From Streptomyces sp. DH12 (GTDB lineage Bacteria > Actinomycetota > Actinomycetes > Streptomycetales > Streptomycetaceae), in contig NZ_JAHWGT010000012.1 of NCBI RefSeq assembly GCF_020873895.1, positions 62,001-126,000 of the forward strand: a stretch of 64,000 bases of DNA, read 5' to 3'. The notes under the pieces were generated by a model, which searched no databases, had not been told where the DNA came from, and saw only the letters and a program-made list of their open reading frames with translations. Both the position numbers and the translations under genes were made by a program. This document shows positions 16,745 to 25,982 of this stretch, piece after piece. Position 1 is the first letter of the stretch. Each line of letters starts with the position of its first letter.

Positions 16745-17497
16745 TCAGATCTCGTGGACCGTGCCCGGGCGGGCCAGCTCCGCCGGGCCGTCGTACACGG
16801 CGCGGGCGTCGGCGAGGTTCCGCTCGCCGTCCGTCCACGGCGGGACGTGCGTGAGGACCAGGCGCCCCACGCCGGCGCGGGCGGCGGTGGCGCCCGCCTC
16901 GCGGCCGTTCAGGTGCAGCTCGGGGATGTCCTCCTTGCCGTGCGTGAAGGACGCCTCGCAGAGGAACAGGTCCGCGCCGGCCGCCAGCTCGTCGAGGGCG
17001 TCGCACACGCCGGTGTCGCCGGAGTACGCGAGGGACCGGCCGCCGTGCTCGACGCGGATGCCGTACGCCTCGACGGGGTGGCACACGCGCTCGGTGCGCA
17101 CCCGGAACGGGCCGAGGTCGAAGCTCCCGGAGCGGAGCGTGCGGAAGTCGAAGACCTCGCTCATCGCCGTCGGGGACGGTGTGTCCGCGTACGCCGTGGT
17201 CAGCCGCTGCTCGGCGCCGTCCGGCGCGTACACCGGGAGGGCGTCGCAACGGCCGCCCTCGTGGCGGTAGTAGCGGGCGACGAAGTACCCGCACATGTCG
17301 ATGCAGTGGTCGGCGTGGAGGTGGCTGAGGAAGATGGCGTCGAGGTCGTACAGACCGCAGTGGCGCTGCAGCTCGCCGAGGGCGCCGTTGCCCATGTCGA
17401 GGAGCAGCCGGAAGCCGTCGGCCTCGACGAGGTAGCTCGAGCAGGCCGAGTCCGCGGACGGGAACGACCCGGAACAGCCGACGACGGTGAGCTTCAT
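16745..17497 (-). CDS. Metallo-beta-lactamase-fold hydrolase (RNase Z-like)
   Basis: A 250-residue MBL-fold enzyme beginning MKLTVVGCSGSFP. The zinc motif SHLHADHCID (HxHxDH) lies near residue 80, further ligands are the His in VCHPVEAYG, Asp in YSGDTG and His in LTHVPPW. The arrangement is that of the RNase Z/ElaC and cyclic-phosphodiesterase branch, not of beta-lactamases. The substrate is not evident; related Streptomyces proteins are simply annotated as MBL-fold metallo-hydrolases. Transcribed alone, divergent from the PemK-like gene. Confidence 0.88.
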   Translation of the reverse strand: MKLTVVGCSGSFPSADSACSSYLVEADGFRLLLDMGNGALGELQRHCGLYDLDAIFLSHLHADHCIDMCGYFVARYYRHEGGRCDALPVYAPDGAEQRLTTAYADTPSPTAMSEVFDFRTLRSGSFDLGPFRVRTERVCHPVEAYGIRVEHGGRSLAYSGDTGVCDALDELAAGADLFLCEASFTHGKEDIPELHLNGREAGATAARAGVGRLVLTHVPPWTDGERNLADARAVYDGPAELARPGTVHEI

Positions 17498-17704
17498 GGA
17501 GCGTGAACCTCCGTGGACGGGAGCGGGGCAGCGCTGACGGGGGGAGGTCGTGCGGTGCGACGAGCGTAAGGCGCGGTACGGCGGCACGCTCCTTCGCAGC
17601 GGCCCGTTGTGGGGGAACTCACCCGTGCTGTCACCGGTTCGGATGGACGGCGGCGCGGGGTGCGGTCGGGCGGTGCGGGGCGGCGGCCGGTAACGTCCGG
17701 AGGT

Positions 17705-18214
17705 ATGGACACGTCCTGGTGGCTGGCGCTCGGCGCCGTCGTGGTGCTCGCCCTGGTCGCGGCGACGGCCGACGGGCGGGGGCGGCAGGGGCGGGGCGGG
17801 CGCCGGCCGGGCGGTCGCACGCGGCCGCCGGCGCGGCCGGGGCGCCGGCCGGCGGACCGTCCGGCGGGGCCCCGGCGGCCGGGCCAGGCGCCGCCGGAGC
17901 GGCGGCCGGAGCCGGGCGACATCTGGTGGGCCGACGTGCCGTACGAGGACGGGCCCGGTTCGAAGGACCGGCCGTGCCTGGTGCTGGCGGTGCGCGGGGA
18001 CTCGGCGCTCGTCGCGAAGATCACGAGCCGGTACCGGGACGAGCGGGCCGGGGTGGTCGTCCTGCCGCCGGGCTCGGTCGGTGACACCCGGGGGCGGCCG
18101 AGCTTCCTGGAGACGGACGAGCTGCGCGACGTGGCCCTGTGGGAGTTCCGGCGCCGCGTGGGCGCGGTGGACCCCCTGGTCTGGGACCAGGTCCGCCACT
18201 TGGCGACCGACTGA
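17705..18214 (+). CDS. Membrane-anchored PemK/MazF-like protein
   Basis: A 169-residue protein in three parts. Residues 4-22 form a membrane helix (SWWLALGAVVVLALVAA), followed by a Gly/Arg/Pro-rich linker (about 23-70), then a PemK/MazF-fold domain: PGDIWWADVPYEDGPGSKDRPCLVLA, with KITS and DLVWDQ-like elements at the end. MazF-family enzymes cleave mRNA, but the catalytic status here is uncertain and a membrane anchor is unusual for a toxin. No antitoxin gene is adjacent. CGGAGG is 5 bases before the ATG. It is conserved in this position in Streptomyces (SCO2909-like, recalled). Confidence 0.85.
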   Translation: MDTSWWLALGAVVVLALVAATADGRGRQGRGGRRPGGRTRPPARPGRRPADRPAGPRRPGQAPPERRPEPGDIWWADVPYEDGPGSKDRPCLVLAVRGDSALVAKITSRYRDERAGVVVLPPGSVGDTRGRPSFLETDELRDVALWEFRRRVGAVDPLVWDQVRHLATD

Positions 18215-18375
18215 CGCCCCCGGCGGACGGGCGGACGGGGCGCGGTGGCCGGGGCTGCCGGCGCGGCGGGGCGGTGCGGCCGGGGGCGCGGGCCGCGTTG
18301 GCCGGTGCTGCAAGCGGGGCGGGTGCCTCGGGCTCTCCGCCGACCGGGCGGGACGGGCGCCTCGGGCTCACCGGC

Positions 18376-18489
18376 CGGGCTCTCCCGGGTCGGACTCTCC
18401 CGGGTCGGACTCTCCCGGGTCGGGGCCGGTCAGGCCCTCCCGGCTCGGGCTCTCCCGGGCTCGGGCTCTCGCGGGCTCGGGCTCTCCCC
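18376..18489. repeat. GC-rich 15-16 base tandem repeats
   Basis: In the 322-base convergent gap between the PemK-like gene and cysM, CGGACTCTCCCGGGT and close variants occur in three consecutive 15-base copies (18376-18420), followed by about four 16-base copies of CTCGGGCTCTCCCGGG (to about 18489). Variant copies differ at one or two bases. Nothing else is visible in the gap apart from GC-rich potential hairpins. Confidence 0.75.
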
Positions 18490-18536
18490 GGCCGGTCGGG
18501 CGGGCGCCGGGCGGGGCCCGGCCGGGGAGGGGGGCG

Positions 18537-20018
<1,482 letters not shown>

Positions 20019-20114
20019 TCATCGTATCGATTCCCGGCCCTCCAACCCGAGTGTTATCTCGCATTGCGGACGCCATCTGCTCGGCATGTGGAATGCGGTG
20101 GGGGGAGTCGCAGG

Positions 20115-20537
20115 TCAGTACGTTTCGACGACCTCGACCTCCTCCTCGGTGATCACGCCGTCCACGATGCGGTACGAGCGGAACTGGAAGGGGCCGGCGC
20201 CGTCGGCGTCGGCGGTGGAGACGAGGACGTAGTGGGCGCCGGGCTCGTTGGCGTACGAGACGTCGGTGCGGGAGGGGTACGCCTCGGTGGCGGTGTGCGA
20301 GTGGTAGATGACGACGGGCTCCTCGTCGCGGTCGTCCATCTCGCGGTAGAGCTTGAGCAGGTCGCCCGAGTCGAACTCGTAGAAGGTGGGCGAGCGGGCG
20401 GCGTTGAGCATCGGGACGAAGCGCTCGGGGCGTCCGGAGCCGGCCGGGCCGGCGACCACGCCGCAGGCCTCGTCCGGGTGGTCGGCACGCGCGTGCGCGA
20501 CGATCTGGTCGTACAGAGCCCGTGTGATGGTCAGCAT
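20115..20537 (-). CDS. mec: JAMM (M67) metalloprotease, Mec-type
   Basis: A 140-residue isolated JAMM/MPN+ domain. Glu23 in DEACG and the zinc motif HSHTATEAYPSRTD (H-x-H-x7-S-x2-D) are intact. Mycobacterial Mec hydrolyses the CysO-cysteine adduct to release cysteine and regenerate CysO; QbsD in Pseudomonas trims residues past the diGly of its carrier. Either or both could apply here, given the CysO tail. No clear ribosome site precedes the ATG at 20537, and a 15-base-pair hairpin separates it from the upstream permease gene. Confidence 0.92.
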   Translation of the reverse strand: MLTITRALYDQIVAHARADHPDEACGVVAGPAGSGRPERFVPMLNAARSPTFYEFDSGDLLKLYREMDDRDEEPVVIYHSHTATEAYPSRTDVSYANEPGAHYVLVSTADADGAGPFQFRSYRIVDGVITEEEVEVVETY

Positions 20538-20557
20538 GGGGTTCAGGATAAGCAGAG

Positions 20558-20594
20558 GGGCCCGTCCGTACCGAGGCTTGGTACGGACGGGCCC
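20558..20594 (-). terminator. Terminator of amino acid permease gene
   Basis: GGGCCCGTCCGTACC (20558-20572) pairs perfectly with GGTACGGACGGGCCC (20580-20594) around a seven-base loop. It lies 55 bases beyond the permease stop, upstream of mec. Confidence 0.85.
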
Positions 20595-20648
20595 ACATGC
20601 TGGACACCGGCCCCTGGTCGCGGGCTGAGGCCCGGCGCCGGGCGGCGG

Positions 20649-22106
20649 TCAGCGGCGCTTGAAGGCGGCGACCTCCGGGTTGCGGCGGCTCAGGAAGACG
20701 TACGAGACACCGAGGATCGCGGCCCAGATCGGGGCGCAGTACAGCGAGACGCGCGAGCCCGGGTCGACGGCCATCAGCACGATCACCATGCCGATGAAGG
20801 CGAGCGCGAAGACGCTGGTCCAGGGCGCGCCGGGGGCCTTGAAGGAGGACTCCGGGAGCTCGCCGCGGTCGGCGCGCAGACGGTAGCGGATGTGGCTGAC
20901 GAGGATCATGATCCAGGCCCACATGCCGGAGATCGTCGCGAAGGAGACGACCTTGTTGAAGGCGTCGCCGGGCCACCGGTAGTTGATCCACACGCCGACG
21001 AGCATGAGGGCGGCGGAGAAGGTGGTGCCGAAGAGCGGGGTGCCGGACTTCGTCAGGCGGGTGAAGAGCCGCGGGCCCTGGCCGTTGAGCGCGAGGTCGC
21101 GCAGCATGCGGCCGGTGGAGTACATGCCGGAGTTGCAGGAGGACAGGGCGGCGGTCAGGACGACGAAGTTGACGATCGCGGCGCCGACGCTGAGGCCCAT
21201 CTGCTCGAAGGCGGCGACGAACGGCGAGACGCCCGGCTTGAAGTGCGTCCACGGCACGACCGACAGGATCATGATCAGCGAGCCGACGTAGAAGACGGCG
21301 ATGCGCCACGGGACGGTGTTGATGGCCTTCGGCAGGGTCGTCTCGGGGTCCTTGGACTCGCCGGCCGTGACGCCGACGAGTTCGACGGCGAGGAAGGCGA
21401 ACATGACGATCTGCAGGGTCATCAGCGTGCCGCCGACGCCGTGCGGGAAGAAGCCGCCCTCGGACCACAGGTGGCTGACGGTGGCGGTGTCGCCCGCGTC
21501 GGAGAAGCCGATCGTGAGGATGCCGGCGCAGATCAGGATCATGCCGACGATGGCGGTGACCTTGACCATGGAGAACCAGAACTCCAGCTCGCCGAAGAGC
21601 TTCACGGAGATGAGGTTCGCGCCGTACAGGACGATGGTGAAGACGAGCGCCGAGACCCACTGGGGGATGTCCCACCAGTACGTCATGTAGGTGGCGGCCG
21701 CGGTGACCTCGGTGATGCCGGTGACGACCCAGAAGAGCCAGTAGGTCCACCCGGTGACGAAGCCCGCGAAGGGGCCGACGAACTCGCGGGCGTACTCGGA
21801 GAACGACCCGGAGACCGGGCGGTACATGAGCAGCTCGCCCAGGGCCCGCATGATGAAGAAGATGACGAGGCCGGCGATCGCGTACGCCAGGATGAGGCTC
21901 GGGCCGGCCTTGGAGATGGCCTTGCCCGCGCCGAGGAAGAGGCCGGTGCCGATGGCCCCGCCGATGGCGATCATCTGGATCTGCCGGGCGCCGAGGCCCC
22001 GCTGGTAGCCCTCGCCGACGGCCTCGTCGCCGTGGTGGTCTGTCTCGACCTTCAGTGAGGTCATGTTCTTCTGTGCGCCTTTCTCCACGCTGATCCCCCC
22101 GGACAT
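20649..22106 (-). CDS. APC superfamily amino acid permease
   Basis: A 485-residue transporter with about twelve hydrophobic helices. The first carries QMIAIGGAIGTGLFLGAG, the amino acid transporter signature of the AAT family (GabP, AnsP, CycA, PheP-like). GLVIFFIMRALGEL and FSEYAREFVGPFAGF in helices 2-3 fit too. The substrate cannot be told from sequence. The ATG at 22106 is the outermost; a second ATG at 22064 (MTSLKVETD) lies behind a weak GGAGAAAGG and is the start in some relatives. Lone gene between mec and DUF2017. Confidence 0.9.
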   Translation of the reverse strand: MSGGISVEKGAQKNMTSLKVETDHHGDEAVGEGYQRGLGARQIQMIAIGGAIGTGLFLGAGKAISKAGPSLILAYAIAGLVIFFIMRALGELLMYRPVSGSFSEYAREFVGPFAGFVTGWTYWLFWVVTGITEVTAAATYMTYWWDIPQWVSALVFTIVLYGANLISVKLFGELEFWFSMVKVTAIVGMILICAGILTIGFSDAGDTATVSHLWSEGGFFPHGVGGTLMTLQIVMFAFLAVELVGVTAGESKDPETTLPKAINTVPWRIAVFYVGSLIMILSVVPWTHFKPGVSPFVAAFEQMGLSVGAAIVNFVVLTAALSSCNSGMYSTGRMLRDLALNGQGPRLFTRLTKSGTPLFGTTFSAALMLVGVWINYRWPGDAFNKVVSFATISGMWAWIMILVSHIRYRLRADRGELPESSFKAPGAPWTSVFALAFIGMVIVLMAVDPGSRVSLYCAPIWAAILGVSYVFLSRRNPEVAAFKRR

Positions 22107-22248
22107 GGCTGGAGTGCCGCCGGCGGTCGGCCGGTCGTGGCGCCCCCGGGCACATGGGTGGCGTGCCCGGGCGGTCGGTCAGATGTATCACGGCCGCACA
22201 CATATGGGACGAAGTGGTCTGTGACCCGGGTCACGGCGGAACCAGGAC

Positions 22249-22285
22249 GAATCCCCGCCCTTCTCGGCGAAAGGGGCGGGGATTC
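22249..22285 (-). terminator. Terminator downstream of DUF2017/clpS
   Basis: GAATCCCCGCCC (22249-22260) and GGGCGGGGATTC (22274-22285) form a perfect 12-base-pair stem with a 13-base loop. It lies 72 bases past the DUF2017 stop (minus strand). Confidence 0.75.
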
Positions 22286-22356
22286 TTGGGGGGATCGTTA
22301 TACGGAATTGAGGGTCCGCTGAGCGAACACGGTGCTGGGCCGTTACCGCGCGGGCG

Positions 22357-22935
22357 TCACGGCATGAGCGTCTCGACGAGCGTCTCCTGGAGGGCGCCGA
22401 GCCACAGGTACGCCATCACCATCGGCTTGCGCGGGTCGGTATCCGGCAGCCGGTACAGGCCGTCGCCCTCGTCCTCGTCGCTGACCTCCAGGCGCGTGCC
22501 GATGGTGAGGCGCAGGTCGTTGAGCGCGCCGAGCCAGCTGCGGGACTCCTCGGCCGTCAGCTCCAGCCGGCCGCCGGGGGCGCCGGCGGCGGTGAGGCCG
22601 TCGAGGCTGCGGACGACGGTGAGCGCGTCCTCCCGCTTGCGGGTGCGCAGGTCGTTCTCGGTGAAGCGGCGGAACTCGGCGGAGGCGGCGCGGGCCTCGT
22701 CGTCGCCGTCCCCGTACGCCTCGGGGAAGAGGCGGGCCAGCGCCGGGTCGGCGGGGGGCTTGCTGGGGCCGTCGCGGAAGAGGGCGGCGAGCGGGTCCTC
22801 GCCCTGCGCGGGCTCGTCGCCGGGGCCGATCAGCTCCAGCATCTGCACGGCGAGGGAGCGCAGGATGGCGACCTCCACCTCGTCGAGCGGCACGGTCGCG
22901 CCGCCGCCGGGCAGCGCCTCGAAGTGCCCGCTCAT
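22357..22935 (-). CDS. DUF2017 protein
   Basis: A 192-residue soluble, acidic, helical protein. FRRFTENDLRTRKREDALTVV in the middle and RLTIGTRL near the C-terminus are the segments I associate with DUF2017 in actinobacteria, where the gene follows clpS as here. The ATG at 22935 overlaps the clpS stop by one base. Its role is unknown; the fixed linkage with clpS suggests a connection with N-end-rule proteolysis but this is only context. Confidence 0.85.
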   Translation of the reverse strand: MSGHFEALPGGGATVPLDEVEVAILRSLAVQMLELIGPGDEPAQGEDPLAALFRDGPSKPPADPALARLFPEAYGDGDDEARAASAEFRRFTENDLRTRKREDALTVVRSLDGLTAAGAPGGRLELTAEESRSWLGALNDLRLTIGTRLEVSDEDEGDGLYRLPDTDPRKPMVMAYLWLGALQETLVETLMP

Positions 22936-23240
22936 CAGCCGCGGTCCTGGGAGAGGGTCGCCCAGAGCCCGTAGCCGTGCATCGCCTGCACGTCGCGCTC
23001 CATCTCCTCGCGCGTGCCGCTGGAGACCACGGCCCGGCCCTTGTGGTGCACGTCGAGCATCAGCTTGTGCGCCTTGTCCTTGGAGTAACCGAAGTACGTC
23101 TGGAAGACGTAGGTCACATAGCTCATCAGGTTGACCGGATCGTTGTGCACGAGCGTCACCCAGGGGACGTCGGGTTCCGCCACGGCGTGGCCCTCTTCCG
23201 CCGGGGCCGTGCGTTCGATCTCTACGGGTGCGACACTCAC
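22935..23240 (-). CDS. clpS: ClpS adaptor for N-end rule substrates
   Basis: A 101-residue adaptor that delivers proteins with destabilising N-terminal residues to ClpAP/ClpCP. The substrate-pocket motif [19 protein letters not shown] and [14 protein letters not shown] are intact. The GTG at 23240 gives the usual N-terminus ([11 protein letters not shown]); GGGGGA immediately precedes it at a very short distance, so the exact ribosome site is uncertain. Divergent from the nicotinate phosphoribosyltransferase gene. Confidence 0.93.
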   Translation of the reverse strand: MSVAPVEIERTAPAEEGHAVAEPDVPWVTLVHNDPVNLMSYVTYVFQTYFGYSKDKAHKLMLDVHHKGRAVVSSGTREEMERDVQAMHGYGLWATLSQDRG

Positions 23241-23424
23241 TCCCCCAATGCTGCCACCGAGGGTGGCGCGCCGCACAAACGGAAGCCTTCCGTCCGCTCC
23301 GCGGCCCGCCACCGCCCCGCCGCCCGGCGGGCGCCGTTCCGCCGCCGGACCCGCGCGGAGACGCGCACGCGCCCGCGCCGAAGAGAAATCGTCAAACTGA
23401 CGAGATCGGGGGTACGATCCTGGC

Positions 23425-24759
23425 ATGAACGCTGCGGACCTAGGGCTTCCGGTGGCTGTGCCGTCCACCGCGCTCTTCACCGACCAGTACGAGCTGACCA
23501 TGCTCCAGGCCGCCCTGCGGGGCGGCACCGCCGACCGCCGCTCGGTCTTCGAGGTCTTCACCCGCCGCCTCCCCGAGGGCCGGCGCTACGGGGTCGTGGC
23601 CGGCACCGGCCGCGTCCTGGACGCGGTGGAGAACTTCCGCTTCGACGAGTCCCAGCTGGCCTTCCTGCGCGAGCGGGGCGTCGTCGACGAGGCCACCCTC
23701 GCCTGGCTCGCGGAGTACCGTTTCCGCGGCGACGTGTGGGGCTACCCCGAGGGCGAGGTGTACTTCCCCGGCTCGCCGATCCTGCGCGTCGAGGGCTCCT
23801 TCGCCGAGTGCGTGCTGCTGGAGACGGTGATCCTCTCCATCCTCAACCACGACTCGGCCATCGCCGCCGCGGCCTCCCGCATGTCGGCCGCCGCCGGCGG
23901 GCGCGGGCTGATCGAGATGGGCGCCCGGCGCACCCACGAGCTCGCCGCGGTCGCGGCGGCCCGCGCCGCGTACGTCGGCGGCTTCGACTCCACCTCGGAC
24001 CTGGCGGCGGGTTTCCGCTACGGCATCCCGACGGTGGGGACCTCGGCGCACGCCTTCATCCTGCTGCACGACACGGAGCGGGACGCGTTCCGGGTGCAGG
24101 TGGACGCGCTGGGGCGGGGCACGACCCTCCTCGTCGACACCTACGACGTCACCCAGGCCGTGCGGACGGCGGTGGAGGTCGCCGGCCCGGACCTCGGCGC
24201 GGTGCGCATCGACTCCGGCGACCTGCTGCTGGTGGCCCACCGGGTGCGCCAGCAGCTGGACGAGCTGGGCGCGCGCGACACGCGGATCGTCGTCACCTCG
24301 GACCTGGACGAGTACGCCATCGCCTCGCTGGCGGCGGCGCCGGTGGACGCGTACGGCGTCGGGACGCAGCTGGTGACCGGCAGCGGCCACCCGACCGCGT
24401 CGATGGTCTACAAGCTGGTCGCCCGCGCGGACTCGGCCGACCCCGCCGCTCCGCTGCGGCCGGTCGCGAAGCGGTCGCTCGGCGGGAAGGCGTCCGTCGG
24501 CGGCCGCAAGTGGGCGGCGCGGCGGCTGGACGCGGACGGCGTCGCCGAGGCGGAGGTCGTCGGCACCGGCGAGGTGCCGGCCGAGCTGGCCGGGCGGCAG
24601 CTGCTGACGCGGCTGGTCGACGCCGGACGGGTCGTCGCCCGGGAACCGCTGGAGGCGGCCCGCGCGCGGCACATCACCGCCCGGGCGGGCCTGCCGCTGT
24701 CGGCGGTGCAGCTGTCGCGCGGCGAGGCCGTCCTGCCGACGGAGTACGTGACGCCGTGA
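23425..24759 (+). CDS. pncB: Nicotinate phosphoribosyltransferase
   Basis: A 444-residue enzyme of NAD salvage, converting nicotinate and PRPP (with ATP) to nicotinate mononucleotide. Features: [13 protein letters not shown] at the start, [32 protein letters not shown] with the conserved His, RIDSGDLL and the C-terminal [11 protein letters not shown]. Length and order match bacterial NAPRTases. Followed by a nicotinamidase gene 166 bases downstream, so both steps from nicotinamide to NaMN lie together. Confidence 0.95.
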   Translation: MNAADLGLPVAVPSTALFTDQYELTMLQAALRGGTADRRSVFEVFTRRLPEGRRYGVVAGTGRVLDAVENFRFDESQLAFLRERGVVDEATLAWLAEYRFRGDVWGYPEGEVYFPGSPILRVEGSFAECVLLETVILSILNHDSAIAAAASRMSAAAGGRGLIEMGARRTHELAAVAAARAAYVGGFDSTSDLAAGFRYGIPTVGTSAHAFILLHDTERDAFRVQVDALGRGTTLLVDTYDVTQAVRTAVEVAGPDLGAVRIDSGDLLLVAHRVRQQLDELGARDTRIVVTSDLDEYAIASLAAAPVDAYGVGTQLVTGSGHPTASMVYKLVARADSADPAAPLRPVAKRSLGGKASVGGRKWAARRLDADGVAEAEVVGTGEVPAELAGRQLLTRLVDAGRVVAREPLEAARARHITARAGLPLSAVQLSRGEAVLPTEYVTP

Positions 24760-24925
24760 CCGCCGCGGGGCGGGGTGGGCGGGCCCCCTCCCCTCGGGGA
24801 GGGGAAGTCTCTACGCTCGGAGGCGTCCCCGCCCCCGTCCCCCGACGGCTCCCCGCCCCGCACCCTCCCCGGGCCCCTTCCCGGGCCGCTCCCCCGACCG
24901 CTCCCCCACCGTAAGGACAACCGCC

Positions 24926-25513
24926 ATGCACCGCGCATTGATCGTCGTCGACGTTCAGAACGACTTCTGCGAGGGCGGCAGCCTCGCGGTGGCGGGGGGC
25001 GCGGACGTCGCCGCCGCCATCACGGACCTGGTGGGCGAGACCGCCGGGGTGGTCTACCGGCACGTGGTCGCCACCCGGGACCACCACGTCGACCCGGGGG
25101 ACCACTTCTCCCCCGCCCCCGACTTCGTCCGCTCGTGGCCGCCGCACTGCGTGGCCGGGACGGAGGGCGTCGGCTTCCACCCGAACTTCGCGCCCGCGGT
25201 CGCCTCGGGCGCCGTCGAGGCCGTGTTCGACAAGGGGGCGTACTCCGCCGCGTACAGCGGTTTCGAGGGCAGCGACGAGAACGGCGTCAGCCTCGCCGAC
25301 TGGCTGCGCGCCCACGGCGTGCGGGAGGTGGACGTGGTGGGCATCGCCACCGACCACTGCGTGCGCGCGACCGCCCTGGACGCCGTCGCCGAGGGGTTCC
25401 GTACGCAGGTGCTGCTCGACCTGACGGCCGGTGTGGCCGAGGCGTCCACGGACAGGGCGCTGGAGGAGCTGCGCGCGGCGGGCGTGGAGCTGACCGGCAA
25501 GCCGGTCGTCTGA
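24926..25513 (+). CDS. pncA: Nicotinamidase (isochorismatase family)
   Basis: A 195-residue cysteine hydrolase converting nicotinamide to nicotinate and ammonia. The catalytic triad is visible: Asp9 in IVVDVQNDF, Lys in VFDKGAYSAAYSGF, and Cys in IATDHCVRAT. The metal-binding Asp/His cluster is in RDHHVDPGDHF. The AAGGACAACCGCC sequence before ATG 24926 gives a reasonable ribosome site. The 166-base gap before it is C-rich, with ggggagggg palindromes and no further gene. Confidence 0.95.
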   Translation: MHRALIVVDVQNDFCEGGSLAVAGGADVAAAITDLVGETAGVVYRHVVATRDHHVDPGDHFSPAPDFVRSWPPHCVAGTEGVGFHPNFAPAVASGAVEAVFDKGAYSAAYSGFEGSDENGVSLADWLRAHGVREVDVVGIATDHCVRATALDAVAEGFRTQVLLDLTAGVAEASTDRALEELRAAGVELTGKPVV

Positions 25514-25564
25514 TCCGCGGGCGGTCGCGGGCCCCGGGCGGCCGGTCTGCCCGTCCGCCCCGTC

Positions 25565-25861
25565 TCAGGGGCGCAGCAGGGCGCGGATGGGCTGCCAGAG
25601 GTCCTGGTCGCGGCCGGGGGCGGTGCGCCACAGGAGCCCGTCCGGGTGGTGCAGGACGGCCGTGATCTCGTCGGGCGTCGGCGGGTGGGTGTTGCCCCGC
25701 AGGTAGGCGCGCAGGCCGAGGTTGCGCAGGCGGGTCAGGGCGCGTGGGCGGTTGGCGGCGTGGACGAGTATCCGGACGTCGCCGTCGCCGGCCGGGTTGG
25801 GCAGGCTCAGCGCGACCACCATGTTGCCGCCGGGCAACCTGCAGAAACCACCACCGGGCAT
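25565..25861 (-). CDS. Conserved small protein of unknown function
   Basis: A 98-residue soluble protein with no motif that I recognise. It has a hydrophobic beta-like stretch (NMVVALSLPNPAGDGDVRILVHAANRPRAL), a basic helix and a Trp-containing C-terminus (DQDLWQPIRALL). GGGGGAG lies 9 bases before the ATG at 25861; an internal Met14 is an alternative start. Convergent with pncA and downstream of nothing co-directional in the operon sense. Codon use is normal for the chromosome. Confidence 0.65.
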   Translation of the reverse strand: MPGGGFCRLPGGNMVVALSLPNPAGDGDVRILVHAANRPRALTRLRNLGLRAYLRGNTHPPTPDEITAVLHHPDGLLWRTAPGRDQDLWQPIRALLRP

Positions 25862-25921
25862 GTCGAACGCTCCCCCGTCGAGACGTGTGTCAATAAGAAC
25901 CGGTCAGCTGCACTCAAACAC

Positions 25922-25957
25922 GATCGGCCGCCGCCCGCTAGAGGGCGACGGCCGATC
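25922..25957 (-). terminator. Terminator of first M6 protease gene
   Basis: GATCGGCCG (25922-25930) pairs with CGGCCGATC (25949-25957), and the inner CGCCC/GGGCG extends the stem. Located 26 bases past the protease stop on the minus strand. Confidence 0.75.
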
Positions 25958-25982
25958 ATGCGTTGACCTGCGGTTTATCGAT

